Assembly (NCBI GenBank): GCA_032718475.1
Contig: JAUCBJ010002198.1
Span: forward strand, 1 to 37,708
Length of the DNA: 37,708 nt
Origin: Nemertoderma westbladi
Taxonomy: Eukaryota > Xenacoelomorpha > Nemertodermatida > Nemertodermatidae
Reading direction: 5' to 3'
Under the pieces are notes generated by a model that worked only from the letters and a program-made list of their open reading frames with translations, was not told the DNA's origin and ran no database searches. Shown one piece after another: positions 1-9,446 of the stretch. The position numbers and the translations under genes are program-made. The first letter of the stretch is position 1, and each line of letters opens with the position of its first letter.

Positions 1-227
1 CTCCGCCTTTCTTGTTTGGCGACTTCTTCCAGTCGCTTCTCCTCAAGTCTATCCGCTTCCAACTTCTCCCACCGCTGATATGGTGTATCCACCTCCCTGT
101 CTACTAGATGCCGGTTGTTGTAGTACACCGACTCGCCCTTCAGCCCCGGGTGGTCTACCAGACCTTTGAAGGCCACCTTGAAGGCTCTTCTGTAGTTCGG
201 GGGTGGTCCTGATATTCTTAAATTCAT
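1..227 (-). CDS. ORF3 of element 1, N-terminal part (runs off left edge)
   Basis: An ATG at 227-225 opens a frame of 75 codons with no stop before the window edge. It lies about 640 bp downstream of the integrase end of element 1, on the same strand. The N-terminal 50 residues contain RRAF and the signature PGxKxxxVYYxxR (residues 27-39); the rest is rich in Glu, Arg, Lys and Leu and looks like the start of a coiled coil. The same signature, at nearly the same distance from the start, occurs at residues 26-38 of the frame that begins at 22858, also downstream of pol. I infer that the two are homologous. The function is unknown. An alternative is that this is the 5' end of another element next door. 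Confidence 0.55.
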   Translation of the reverse strand, partial: MNLRISGPPPNYRRAFKVAFKGLVDHPGLKGESVYYNNRHLVDREVDTPYQRWEKLEADRLEEKRLEEVAKQERR

Positions 228-360
228 TTTATTCTATCCATGTTCCCCCTATCTGCGCTATTATCGTACCTACCTCTCTAGCTGTTTCTTACTACGTACT
301 TACTACTAACTACTATGGTATGTTGTATCCATATGCCATATTCTCTACTCTATTGCTGCT

Positions 361-387
361 AACTCTACTAACTCTACTAACTCTACT
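361..387. repeat. 9-bp tandem repeat, three copies
   Basis: The unit aactctact occurs three times without interruption. It sits in AT-rich, pyrimidine-rich sequence between ORF3 and pol of element 1. Confidence 0.8.
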
Positions 388-395
388 AATTCCAA

Positions 396-600
396 CGGTA
401 CTATGTACCCTCCTCCTACCCTCGTGGTATGTCTCTATACCACACTCCCTGTTCTTCTAAATCTAACTCTCACGGTACTATGTACCCTCTTACTCCCGTG
501 GTATGTCTCTATACCACACTCCCTGATCTCTAACTTCTAACTCTCATGGTACTATGTACCCTCTTACTCCCGTGGTATGTCTTTATACCACACTCCCTGT
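396..600. repeat. Tandem repeat of about 75 bp, three copies, each with a hairpin
   Basis: Copies begin at 396, 473 and 547 (spacing 77 and 74). Each contains the palindrome GGTACTATGTACC or a close form, and then a hairpin with arms GTGGTAT and ATACCAC around a six-base loop (first copy 424-443). The arms are retained in all copies; the third loop has one change. No coding potential is evident. Confidence 0.8.
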
Positions 601-635
601 ACTTCTAACTCTAACTTTCCAACTTCTTACTTCTT

Positions 636-688
636 ACTAACTTCTGCTAACTTTCTAACTACTACTAACTTCTGCTAACTTTCTAACT
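636..688. repeat. 28-bp direct repeat, two copies
   Basis: A 25-base block starting actaacttctgc occurs at 636-660 and again at 664-688, separated by three bases. It is part of the same low-complexity spacer between ORF3 and pol of element 1. Confidence 0.75.
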
Positions 689-814
689 ATTACTTAGTGC
701 TACGTACTATGTACTACTATCACTTTCTGACTTTCTCCTTTCTCACTTTATTTTCTATTATTTTATTTTATTGTTTTATTTTATTTTTTTTTTATATTTT
801 GTGTGGGAAGGGCG

Positions 815-844
815 TTTCTCCCTCAATCCCACCCCCCTCATTCC
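815..844 (-). other. Purine-rich tract after pol, candidate polypurine tract
   Basis: On the minus strand this 30-base stretch is purine apart from four T residues and includes a run of six G. It lies about 20 bp past the last codon of the integrase. LTR elements prime plus-strand DNA from such a tract just before the 3' LTR. If it is the real tract, the 3' LTR would start near 811 and the frame at 227 would lie inside or beyond it. No matching LTR was found at the right end of element 1. Confidence 0.35.
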
Positions 845-864
845 AACACTTGGACGACTAAACT

Positions 865-1182
865 CTATGGTGCCCCTTCTAGCAGGCAGCACTTTCCTAC
901 AGCCCTCCTGTAGGTCTTCCTATCCTTTGCTCCTATCTTACCCCCTATCCGCACTTCCACCGATCGGACTCTTCCGTCCTCGTCGGGGTAAGTGTCTACT
1001 ACTCTCGCTAGCCTCCACTGGTTGTTGATGATTGTGTCGTCGGTGACGATAACCAAATCACCTTTCTTTAACTCTCTAGTGGTGTTTCTCCACTTGCTTC
1101 TCCTGTGTAATGTGGGTAGATATTCCTCGACCCACCTCCTCCAATACTCTGCGCTTATCACCTTGGCGACTTTCCAACTCTG
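865..1182 (-). pseudogene. pol: Element 1 pol: C-terminal integrase domain (DUF5641-like)
   Basis: This is the last part of the BEL/Pao integrase, the small domain that follows the catalytic core and is thought to bind DNA. It shows the typical order: a W-rich helix with YWRRWVEEYLPTL, then RRSKWRNTTRELKKGDLVIV, then a strand-rich end. The frame is the same as the upstream integrase core; only a TGA at 1185-1183 separates them. The family usually has Arg near this position, which fits CGA changed to TGA. About 100 residues, normal for the domain. Confidence 0.8.
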
Positions 1183-3288
1183 TCAGGAGTGTATGTCATC
1201 TGGGTCTACACCCCGCATGTCGATGGTCGCTGGCCTTTCCATCAGAAAGTGGCTCGGTGTTAGCACGTCTAGTGATTCGGGGTCGTCATTCTCTGGATAT
1301 AGCAGTCTGCTATTGATGATTCCCTCGCACTTAGCTAGCACCGTCCTTAGTATGTCCTCTGTCACCATGTGGGTGTTCATCAACTTCGTCATCAGATGCT
1401 TGGAACTACACACAAGTCTCTCGACGCATCCTAAAGTATGCGGCGCATACAGCGTCCTCATTTCCCACTTCACCTGTCGTCTCCTCATGGCTGCCCTGAC
1501 CTCTTCTCCTTCTAGGATGTCCAAGGCCTCTGCCAACTCGTTCTCTGCTCCCACAAAGTTGGTCCCATTGTCGGAATAGATCACTGCGATCGTTCCACCT
1601 TTGCGGTCCCTGAATCTCGCTAAGGCATTGATGAATGCCGATGCCATAGCGTCCTGGGCGAGTTCTATTCCTACCGCCCTTGTGTTGTTACATACGAAGA
1701 TGATGCAGTAGCGTTTCTCCGTGTGTAGCATCACCTTGATCTTGATCGGCCCGAACATGTCTACGCCGCAGTGCGTGAATGGCGGGTCGTGCTGTCTCAC
1801 CCTACTGGCCGGTAATGGCGCCATCTCCTGTACGGCCCGCTCCTTTCTCATCCGTCGGCAGGTCTGGCACCGCCCCACTACCGCCTTCACCTTCTTTCTT
1901 AGCTGCGCGATCCAGAAGGTCCTCCGTATCTCTGTGAGGGTCTGGTTGGTGCCTCCGTGCAATATCGACTTGTGGGAGTCCCAAACGATCTGGTGGACTA
2001 TCGGCGATCTGTTGGGGATGATAATGGGTTTTGGTGGGATGATAAGGCTGTTGTTATTCAGCACTCTGGAATTCATCACCAGAATCCCGTCATTGTTGAG
2101 TTGTGGTGACAGCGTGATGAGCTCGCTGTCCCGACGAAGATTTTGTTGCTTGCTAACTCGATCCACTTCGTCGCCGTAGTTCTTTCTCTGTTCGTTCCGT
2201 ATCATGGCCTTAGCCGCTCCCTCCGGATCGATGTTTGGTTTCCTCTTGGCGTCTTTGCCAACTCCCTTGAGGAAATCGCCGTAGGCCCTCCAGTACACCA
2301 CCAACTTCTTGGTCTTGTACCAGCTGGAGCTGTAGCTAAGTAGCCTATCTGTCGGGATGTCGCATGGCTCTTCTAATTTCGGTTGCACCTCCCTGACTTC
2401 CCTCACCATCTGACTATATATCTCTTCTCCTTCTGAGTATTCTTCCTCTCCCCCTGGTGCTACTTCCTCTGAGCCCGGGTCCACCTTCTTCATTGGTGGC
2501 CAGGCCGATCTATCGTTCAGGAAGTGTGGCCCCTGCTGCCACAACACTTCCTTCTTTAAGAAAGTGTGGCGTGCCACGCCCCTCGATAACAGGTCTGCTG
2601 GGTTCTCGTCCATTGGGCAGTAGTGCCACCTTTCCAAGTCTGTCGTCGCCCATATTTCGTCCACCCTATTCGCGACGAATATAGGGTATCTCGTCTTCTC
2701 ATTGTGCAGCCACCCGAGCCCTACCATGGAGTCCGTCCAGTAATGTTTCTCCACTATGTTGGGTATTGCGTCTGTCAAGTAGGCCGTGGCCCTTACTCCT
2801 AATCTCGCAGCTGTCAACTCGAGTTTCGGGACTGATGCTGAATCTGGCGGCGTCGACTTTGCTTTACTGAATGCGAGTCTGGGCTTATGAGCCCCCTTTC
2901 GCTGTACCAGGTAGAGTGCCGCTCCGTATGCTTCCAATGATGCATTGGAGAACATGTGTAGGTCCAGATCCATCATGTCCCCATCCGGGAAATACAATGT
3001 ACGTATGCTGTACAATGTACGCATGCTGTACGTCCCCTTCTGTTCTAAACTCCCCGTCCACTTACTCCATTGCTTGCTAATTTCTTCCAGGACCTCTGTA
3101 TCCCACTCATCCTTCAACTTATATACTTTCTTAAGTATCTGTTTCCCTGTGACTAACAGTGGGGATGCTAGGCCTAAGGGATTGTATATCCTAGCTATGT
3201 ACGATACATAGCCCCTCTTTGTGTGGATGTCTGCGCCCTCCTGGCTCAGTTGGTACCGTACTTGAACTCGTCTGTCTCCTGGTTCCAC
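1183..3288 (-). pseudogene. pol: Element 1 pol: RNase H and integrase
   Basis: A 701-residue open stretch holding RNase H and then integrase. The RNase H signature reads MFSNASLEAYGAALYL near residue 115, where the family has FSDAS: the first catalytic Asp is Asn (AAT after TCC, so CpG decay is possible). VPKLEL, YWTDS and NPADLLSRG, which carry the other acidic residues, are intact. The integrase zinc site (HKSILHGG ... CQTC) is present and the core keeps D, D and E in GVDMFGP, YSDNGTNFVG and CVERLV. It starts in a frame different from the RT piece (overlap 3246-3288) and ends at TGA 1185-1183, so it is not expressible as one polyprotein. Confidence 0.85.
2993..3028. repeat. 18-bp in-frame tandem duplication inside RNase H region
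   Basis: The 18-base unit tacaatgtacgyatgctg occurs twice in tandem with one difference. It duplicates six residues (RTLYS/M-type) at about residues 88-99, ahead of the RNase H core, and keeps the frame. Confidence 0.8.
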
Positions 3289-3992
3289 ACGATCCCCAGC
3301 GCCTTTTGCTGAGACTCTACTCTCTTGGCCGCCATGTCCTGTCCCTTGGCTGTTGTGGGGTTGTCCATGGTCGACTCTGGCCGTCTGTCCTCTATGGCTT
3401 TCATGAACTCCTCTGAGCTGGATTGAAACTTCGTCAAGTTATATCCGGATCCTTTCAGGATGTCGCGAACCTCGTGCCCTGTATCCAGCAATTCTTTAAC
3501 CGTGTTTCCAGACTCCATCCCGTCATCTACATAGAAGCCGCGTCGAATCATATCGATCGCTTTGGCGTTATACTTCCCCTCTTTGCCCTCTACTGTATCT
3601 CTTACAGCCACAGTCGTCGTAAATGAGGACGACTTGGCCCCCATGTTCTGCACCACCATCTTGTACATCGGTATTATCGACGGTTCCTCGTCGCCGTTGT
3701 ACCATAGGAAGCGCTGGCTGTCGCTGTCCTCCTCCGTCACACGGACTTGGTTGAACATGCCTTCGATGTTGCAGGTGAAGGCGTGTCTCCCATTTCTAAA
3801 TCTCAACAAGACCTCAATCCCCGAGTTGTAGATATTGGGGCCCTCCAGCAGATAGTCGTTTAGGCTTTTGCCATTGGTTTTAGCTGATGCGTCAACCACC
3901 ATCCCCATTGTACCTTTCTTTGGATCTAAAGCCACATGAAGTGGCAGGTAGTAGGTCCTGTCCGTGTTCGGTTCATCGACCGGCAACTCCAC
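3246..3992 (-). pseudogene. pol: Element 1 pol: reverse transcriptase core
   Basis: A 248-residue piece with the BEL/Pao RT motifs: YYLPLHVALDPKKGTMGMVVDAS near the start, the motif A region AFTCNIEGMFNQV, and motif C FYVDDG with both Asp residues. Motif A normally has CDIE; here the first catalytic Asp is Asn (AAC after TGC, a CpG context), so the enzyme would be inactive even without frameshifts. It is in a different frame from both neighbours. The preceding residues lie in the protease frame at 3993-4080, just past a TAA at 4083-4081. Confidence 0.85.
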
Positions 3993-4080
3993 CCAGAGCC
4001 CATCTTTTCTCGACGTACTTCTTTATCATCTTATGGATGTACTCATCCTTCTCGGGGCTCCGTTTCAGGGTTTGCTTCAG

Positions 4081-5163
4081 TTAGCAAAGCCACGTGAGTA
4101 CCATCCTCTTGTTGTCAGGCAACGGTAACTTCGGCTGTTTCCACACCATGCCTATGGTGTACCGTCCCTCGTCGCATCTCATCGAATCCTTCACACTCTG
4201 TACTGCCTGTTTATCCTCTACCGAGGTTCCGACCCCGGTCTCCTTCAGTCCTTCAAAATCCTGCCTCAATAGTCTCTTCAGCTGTTCCTCTGCACCTTCA
4301 TCTTCCATCTCCCTCATAGTTCCTGCGAACATGCACCCCGATGTCTCCGACATCCTAAATGGAATTTTGGTTTTGATTGGGCCGCTCAGCGTCCATCCGA
4401 ATGGCATGAGGATTGCCATCGGATCACGCCGTCTGTCTTCCCCGAAGATCATCTGTACTCTTTCGTGGGCCGTCGGGCAGTCCATTCCCACTATGATGGA
4501 TACCTTCCTGACGTCCACCTCCGGTATCGAGAAATCGATGTCGTCCAGGAATCTGTATTGCTCGACCTCGATGTTGGTTGGTCGCCTGGCATTTATGTTG
4601 ATCGATTCTATCACCTGGATGGGGTCGATGGTCGCCCCATAATCGCATCCTGGTGCTATCGCTGATATCTCCCACCATCCCGTCCTCATCTCCAGGACCT
4701 CATCTTTGCTGGACATGGTTGTTACCGCCATCCTACTTGGCCTCGTCTTTAACCCTATCTCTTCGGCCACCCAATTCTCCACCAATGTGAAGGCTGCTCC
4801 GCTGTCAACCAGCATCAGCGTAATAACTGATCGACCACCTTCTCCTATCATCCTCACTGGCACTACCCCGAGTAGTACCGTTCCCCTTTTCTTCGCCCCT
4901 ATGGTGCTTGTCACCATTGTTTGACCTCTGCCTTGACCGAATCTTACTGGTGTCTCCTTACACTCTTCAACCTTGTGTCCTCCTATCACACATCTGTGAC
5001 ATATTCCATTCTTATCTGCATAGGCTTTCCGATCTTGTTCGGGTAGCGCCTGCCAATGCTTACAGTCCATGGTCTTATGGGTTCTGTCTTTATGCAATTG
5101 AAATTTGTATTCTGGGTTGTAACGTTCCCTATATAGCCCTACACATATTGCGCATAGGTTCAC
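4081..5163 (-). pseudogene. pol: Element 1 gag zinc knuckle, aspartic protease and RT lead-in
   Basis: A 360-residue open stretch. A CCHC knuckle of the CX2CX4HX4C type (CHRC...GGH...EEC) lies near residues 54-68. A retropepsin-like protease of the BEL/Pao type (DUF1758) follows, with catalytic LVDSGAA near residue 117 and the later VSIIVGMD and FGWTLSGP blocks. The end reads into the RT lead-in and stops at TAA 4083-4081, after which the same frame stays open for about 30 codons. The start overlaps the capsid piece at 5129-5163 in another frame, so a frameshift separates capsid from knuckle. Confidence 0.85.
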
Positions 5164-6016
5164 GTCTACCGGTTTGGTGTCTACCAGCTATCTGTGGACT
5201 TGCAGTCCCCTGTGTCGCCGCATATGGTAGGGATTGTCTTAATTTTGGCAACGCATTTGCCGCCTTATGCTCTGGTTTCGGCCTGTTGTATTTGACCCTC
5301 GGCGGCTTCCCCAGACTATCCTCGCTGTAGACTGGGTCTGTGATTAACTCTGCTTCGTAGTTGAGGAAGTTCGACATTTCCTCTAGGCCCAGTTCCGCAC
5401 CTTTCTTCTCCCGGGTGGAGAAGGCGATCTTTCTCCATTTATTGCGCAGCCAGATCGGCAGTGCCTGCGCTATCGTTGTGATATTATTAGATGCGTTGAG
5501 TTCGTATGGCGTGTCCAGTGTTTTCAGCACGATTAACGCCTTCTCAACCTTGTTCGCGAAGTTCTTTATGCTAACAGGGTTATCCTGTAGGCCACCCGAT
5601 GTTATCCCCCTCAAGGTCTGCCGGATGATCTTGGCTGGGTGTCTGTATTCCCTGTCTAGGGCCCGCCATGCAATCGTGAAGCCACCCTCGATGCCCTGAT
5701 ACTGCCTCACAATGTCGTACGCTGGGCCTCCTGTATATACCTGTAGATATTTTAGGCACTCCGCCTGCGTCAGGTTCTTAGTTAATATCTTGTTGCTGTA
5801 CATGCGCCGGAATTGCAGGTATTCTTCTGGCCTGCTTCCGTCGAATTTAAATGGCTCTACAGGTGGTAGCTCGATTCTAGTCTTGAGCGCATCGAGAAGT
5901 GTCGCCATTCCCATTGCCTGTGCTTCCAATGGGTTCGAGGGATGCTGTACAGATTCTCCTGTTGGGTGCGGTCCACCCGTCGGGCCTGTTGACTTTCTTT
6001 GCGTCGGATATACCAT
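5129..6016 (-). pseudogene. gag: Element 1 gag: DUF1759-type capsid region
   Basis: A 295-residue piece starting at an ATG (6016-6014). LPPVEPFKFDGSRPEEYLQF near residue 51 and the helices that follow (LTQAECLKYLQ, GPAYDIVRQY, LDREYRHP) match the conserved BEL/Pao gag domain. GRIxPxxDN-type knuckles are in the next frame at 4081-5163. Gag forms the particle that carries the element RNA. The frame is broken at both ends by overlaps with other frames (5877-6113 upstream, 5129-5163 downstream). Confidence 0.8.
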
Positions 6017-6113
6017 TGGGGGTAACGACCCCCTCCATATCTCCGTGTCGCAAGATCTGTTCTTGTCCAGGGGGTTCGATGTTCTTATTCCTGGTTGAGT
6101 TTATTGCTGACAT
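5877..6113 (-). pseudogene. Element 1 gag fragment, upstream frame
   Basis: A 78-codon frame overlapping the start of the capsid piece. The part from 6113 to about 6017 probably belongs to gag; downstream of that the 5129-6016 frame is the better candidate. No domain can be recognised. It sits between the frames of 6101-6403 and 5129-6016 and marks another frame change. Confidence 0.3.
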
Positions 6114-6403
6114 TGTAATGGGGGAATGTCACCCTGCCCCCCCCCCCCCCACCCCACCGGTGTTATGTTTGGTACTGGGGTTGATGTTAATATATTGGGG
6201 CCCATACACCTATCCGCAATAACTCTCCCCTCCCCTGGATATATGTTATGTCCCGGCATGTGTCCTTCCGGACCGAAGTTTAACCTTCTCGAATAATCTA
6301 AGAAGTCCTCCCCGCAACTACCGTACTCTCTATCGGCAGCTATATCACGTCGGGAAGTTTCTCTCCGATCCCCCCTCCTGTTCTCGTCCTCGTACCGGTA
6401 CAT
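6101..6403 (-). pseudogene. Element 1 gag fragment with Gly run
   Basis: A 100-codon frame, Arg- and Asp-rich at the start, then Pro/Gly-rich. It reads through a run of 14 G on the coding strand (6137-6150) as Gly codons. No known domain is seen. Given its place between the coil region and the capsid domain it is most likely linker sequence of gag. Confidence 0.35.
6137..6150. repeat. C14 run (G14 on the coding strand)
   Basis: Fourteen uninterrupted C. It lies inside a gag frame of element 1 that ends a short distance downstream, close to a change of frame. Confidence 0.9.
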
Positions 6404-6881
6404 TCTGTACCCCTCTCCCGGCGTATGATATATCTCGCCAGGCTGCGTCTCTCCGGGGCGACGGCAAACTCCCGGAGCCTACTACCGACGGCTTGCTATC
6501 CGTCCTCGCTCTCCGGTCGCTCATAGCGACGCTTCTTCTATTCTCTTCTCTCCTTCTCTCTTCAGTGTAGCGTCCCTGCTCATGAGATCTCTCGTCGACC
6601 TCCTGGTTAAACTCCACTGTTCTTCTTCCGTCTTCTGACTGGGCTCGACGTCTCGTCGCTCGCCCGCTCACGACGCCAACCTCCCTCTCTCTAGCCGGTT
6701 GGATGCTGCTGGGGATATTCGTAATCCCCCTACTATTCTCCGTCGCCGGGTGCTGCAGTTCACCTAACTCGCCCCGCGCATTATCCGCCGATGTCTGTGG
6801 GACATTCTCTGCCCCCCCCTTCTCGCCACTAATCTGCCGTGGTGGGGCGCCTGTAGCCCCCCCCCCCCCCCCACTCACCAC
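6345..6881 (-). pseudogene. Element 1 gag fragment, charged linker
   Basis: A 178-codon frame beginning with poly-Gly, where it reads the G16 run at 6857-6872, followed by sequence rich in Arg, Glu, Ser and Pro (ERRREENRRS, RRTVEFNQEVDERS). No recognised domain. It overlaps 6829-7020 at the G run in a different frame, so a change in the length of that run could explain the break. Confidence 0.4.
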
Positions 6882-7020
6882 CTAACACTTGACTATCTCT
6901 TGCTTCGCTTCTACGCCCCTCTCTAGTCGACACACTATCTCTACTGCGGCTGGTTCTATTCACCCCCGCATCTCCCTCTACCACTGCGTGGCCTTGCAGG
7001 CTCCCGTCGGGTTGACTCAC
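6829..7020 (-). pseudogene. Element 1 gag fragment before G16 run
   Basis: A 63-codon frame, Ser/Arg/Gly-rich, running into the G16 tract and stopping soon after. It shares its frame with the Asn-rich piece at 7063-7680 and is separated from it by a stop at 7065-7063. No domain recognised. Confidence 0.35.
6857..6872. repeat. C16 run (G16 on the coding strand)
   Basis: Sixteen uninterrupted C at the overlap of two gag frames (6345-6881 and 6829-7020). Confidence 0.9.
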
Positions 7021-7062
7021 CCCCGCTACTCCCTGTGTAGTAACTACGTGGCCTTGCAGGCT

Positions 7063-7680
7063 CTAGCTGGTTGGACCACCTACGTCTGCTGCGTTCACAT
7101 TAATAGCACCATTATCAACAACATCAATGCCTAAATTATTTAAATTATTTGAATTATGTTCTGAATTCGGATTATTATTTAAATTATTTTGTATATTTAG
7201 ATTGGAATCGGGAATATTTTGCTCGTTTGAATTAAAATTATTATTTAGATTATTCTGCATATTTAAATTTAAATTATTTGAATTACTCTGTATATTTGAA
7301 TTTAGATTGTTATTTGAATTATTTTCTATATCTGGATTAAAATTATTATTTTCGGGCAAAATATTATTTCCTGCAATGAAAGTTTGATTAGGGTTGTCTA
7401 CTACGGTACTATTAATATTAATGCCTTCTAACGTATTATTATTACTACCCCCCTCCCCCCCCCCCCCCCCACCCATACGATTACACCAGTCTTGGGTCTG
7501 TCGTCCGGTCCCTATAAGTGGGGTATTAACAAACGTTTCCATTACTTCTGGCTCCTTGTAAATACTACCCGAGCCAGCCTCACTCTCTGATAGCCCCAAC
7601 TGCACCAGTTCTAATCGGCGTTTTTGTTTGGCCTGATATTGCATAAGCCCCCTTAACCGGGCGTGCATATCATCCCGCAT
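7063..7680 (-). pseudogene. Element 1 gag: Asn-rich low-complexity region
   Basis: A 205-codon frame. After a short charged start (LMQYQAKQKRRLELVQLG) it reads through the G16 run at 7455-7470 as Gly codons and then becomes a long Asn-rich stretch (NNNLNSNIQSNSNN and similar) of about 90 residues, with Asn, Leu, Gln and Ser as nearly the only residues. Such prion-like stretches can drive self-assembly; that role here is inference. It joins the coiled-coil piece upstream at a GA microsatellite (about 7690-7708), where a change in repeat number would account for the frame change. Confidence 0.5.
7455..7470. repeat. C16 run (G16 on the coding strand)
   Basis: Sixteen C, preceded by six more C and one T. 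Read as poly-Gly within the Asn-rich gag piece; the frame is the same on both sides. Confidence 0.9.
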
Positions 7681-8306
7681 ACATTTCCCAGCTCTCTCTC
7701 TCTCTCTCCATCCTCTCGCAGACTTTGGTCGGCCAACTCTGCCTCCCTTGCCTCCTGCTCTCTACGCTCACTCTCTACTTTTGCCTCTCGCTCTCTACGC
7801 TCATTCTCTACTTTTGTCTCTCGCTCTCTACGCTCGTTCTCTACTTTTGTCTCTCGCTCTCTACGCTCATTATCCACTCTCGCCTCCCGTTCCTCATGCT
7901 CTCTAAAGTTTCTCGCGACCCTCTCAGCCCTCTCTTTATTCTCTCTCGCCAACTCTCTCTCTTTCTCTAACAACGCAGTTCCCTCATCCAACTGCCTCTC
8001 TAATTCTTTCTGGTCTAGCGCCACCATGTCTAGTTGACACACCAGATCTATCTCTAACACCCTTCTTGCTTTCGCGGAGGATGTAGTGGACTTATCGCTC
8101 GCGACGGACTCCCATCGCCTCTCTGTCCTACTAACTTTCCCCCGCTTTCTGGGGTTCTCGCTAACCGACGAGACCGAATCCTCGGGGTTAACCTCGGGTT
8201 CGCCCTCGTGCGGATCTGCCCAACCCACTAACTTAACTCCCCTGGCATCCACTAAATACGGCCCTACGTACACTATTTCAGGCTCCCTAACCCCGAATTG
8301 CCACAG
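7653..8306 (-). pseudogene. Element 1 gag: charged coiled coil with 11-residue repeats
   Basis: An open frame continuing from the stop at 8309-8307. The N-terminal half carries YVGPYLVDARGVKLVGWADP. The C-terminal half is almost entirely Glu, Arg, Lys and Ala and contains at least four copies of an 11-residue repeat (VENERRERETK and variants; 33-bp units at about 7755-7890), as in a hendecad coiled coil. A similar 11-residue repeat is found in the gag of element 2. The frame is lost at the GA microsatellite near 7690-7708. Confidence 0.55.
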
Positions 8307-8837
8307 TTAGAATAGTTCGGTGGCGACCCCCCTCACTCTCTCATTCGCCAGTTCTCTCTGCCCAAAACGAACTAGATACCAAAAATGTTTATTCGACTCA
8401 TCTAGCCGCTGGCTCAACTTTCCCTGGTTTACCTTCTCTCCCTCTTTGGCCTCCTTTAACAATTTCTTAGTGGCGTTGTAGGCCCGTCGAAGCCGATCGC
8501 TGGTCCCGACGTCCTCTTCGCCGACATCTCCTCCTCTCCTGGTTCGGCGTCGTACCGGCGGCCCCACCATCGCCGTTCCGGTGGGCCGTCCGTCGCCCTC
8601 GGCCTGTGGCTGGCCGGCGACTTCGGTACTCCGACCGCCGTCGTGTGTCGACTCGTCCCTTCCTTGAGGTAAACGGCCGCCCTCCGCTTGGGCTACCGGA
8701 TCGTCCCTCGTCGGCGAATCCGGCGTCGCTGGCCGATACCGTCTCATCGTGGCCTCGCGGATCGTTTGGTTGGTGTCATCCGGGGTCCGCGGCGGCATTC
8801 TCTCTCCCTCTAATAATCGGGGTTCTCCTGTGCTCAT
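8307..8837 (-). pseudogene. gag: Element 1 gag N-terminus
   Basis: A 176-codon frame from a true ATG (8837-8835), the most upstream start in element 1. The first 110 residues are disordered (Pro, Arg, Gly, Asp); the last 60 are helical and charged (LRRAYNATKKLLKEAKEG), similar in place and style to the N-terminal helices of BEL/Pao gag. It ends at TAA 8309-8307 and the same frame stays open for the coiled-coil piece. I take this as the start of gag of element 1. Confidence 0.55.
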
Positions 8838-9414
8838 CTTTGATAGCGTCTGGCAGTCACAGTTCAGTTCATGTGGAATTCATTGTGATGGGATCAAGGG
8901 ATCCCGACCGGATAAATCAGCTACGCGTCACCGTTTTGTCTTAGGGGTGGTGCTGGCAGCTTGGCCGAGGCTGATGTGGGAAAAACAATGGGAGTTCGAT
9001 GTTGTCTCTTGATGTTGTCTAATAATAATAGGCCTAATAATAATAGCACAGTAGAGTAGTGAATAATCAAACTGGTATGCTAGTAGAATATTGGTGATGG
9101 TGAAGGATGTCACCAGTCTGCACTAAAACCAATAACTGGGTAACTGAATAACTGAATAATCAGACCGGTAACGGCATAATATACAGTATGTATAATACTT
9201 CTATATTACTGTGGCCTCTTTCCCAGTGGATGCCCTCCTTCGCCCCTATTGGCTAATAACCTAGTTCACGCCTTTCTCTCTCTGGGAGTGTTCCCCCCCC
9301 CCCCCCCCTCCTGTTACTGGCCCCTGCTGGTTGTTTCCCCTTCCGAGGTGGTTTGACCTCTAACCCTCCCTTTGTGTGTGGCTTTGGGGTTGTACTGTCC
9401 CTGATATTGGTTGT
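8838..9414. other. Non-coding: presumed leader or LTR region of element 1
   Basis: No convincing gene. It should hold the 5' leader and perhaps part of the 5' LTR of element 1, but I found no sequence matching the left side of the element, so the LTR cannot be placed. It contains the C16 run at 9293-9308 and short ataataatagg and ctgaataa direct repeats (about 9017-9160). Confidence 0.4.
9293..9308. repeat. C16 run
   Basis: Sixteen uninterrupted C, outside any gene and on the same strand as the three runs in gag of element 1. Confidence 0.9.
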
Positions 9415-9446
9415 GATACGAGATTAGTTACTGCTAATCTCGTATC
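9415..9446. other. Perfect hairpin, 13-bp arms
   Basis: GATACGAGATTAG, loop TTACTG, CTAATCTCGTATC. The arms match without mismatch. There is no T run on either side, so it does not look like a simple terminator. Confidence 0.8.

Noticed and set aside
203-1579. Plus-strand frames over the left part of element 1
   Set aside because: They lie opposite integrase or in repeats, have no domain and show compositional bias of antisense reading.
9090-9120. TGGTGACATCC on the minus strand as primer-binding site of element 1
   Set aside because: Only the first few bases suit a tRNA end and no LTR end could be placed beside it.
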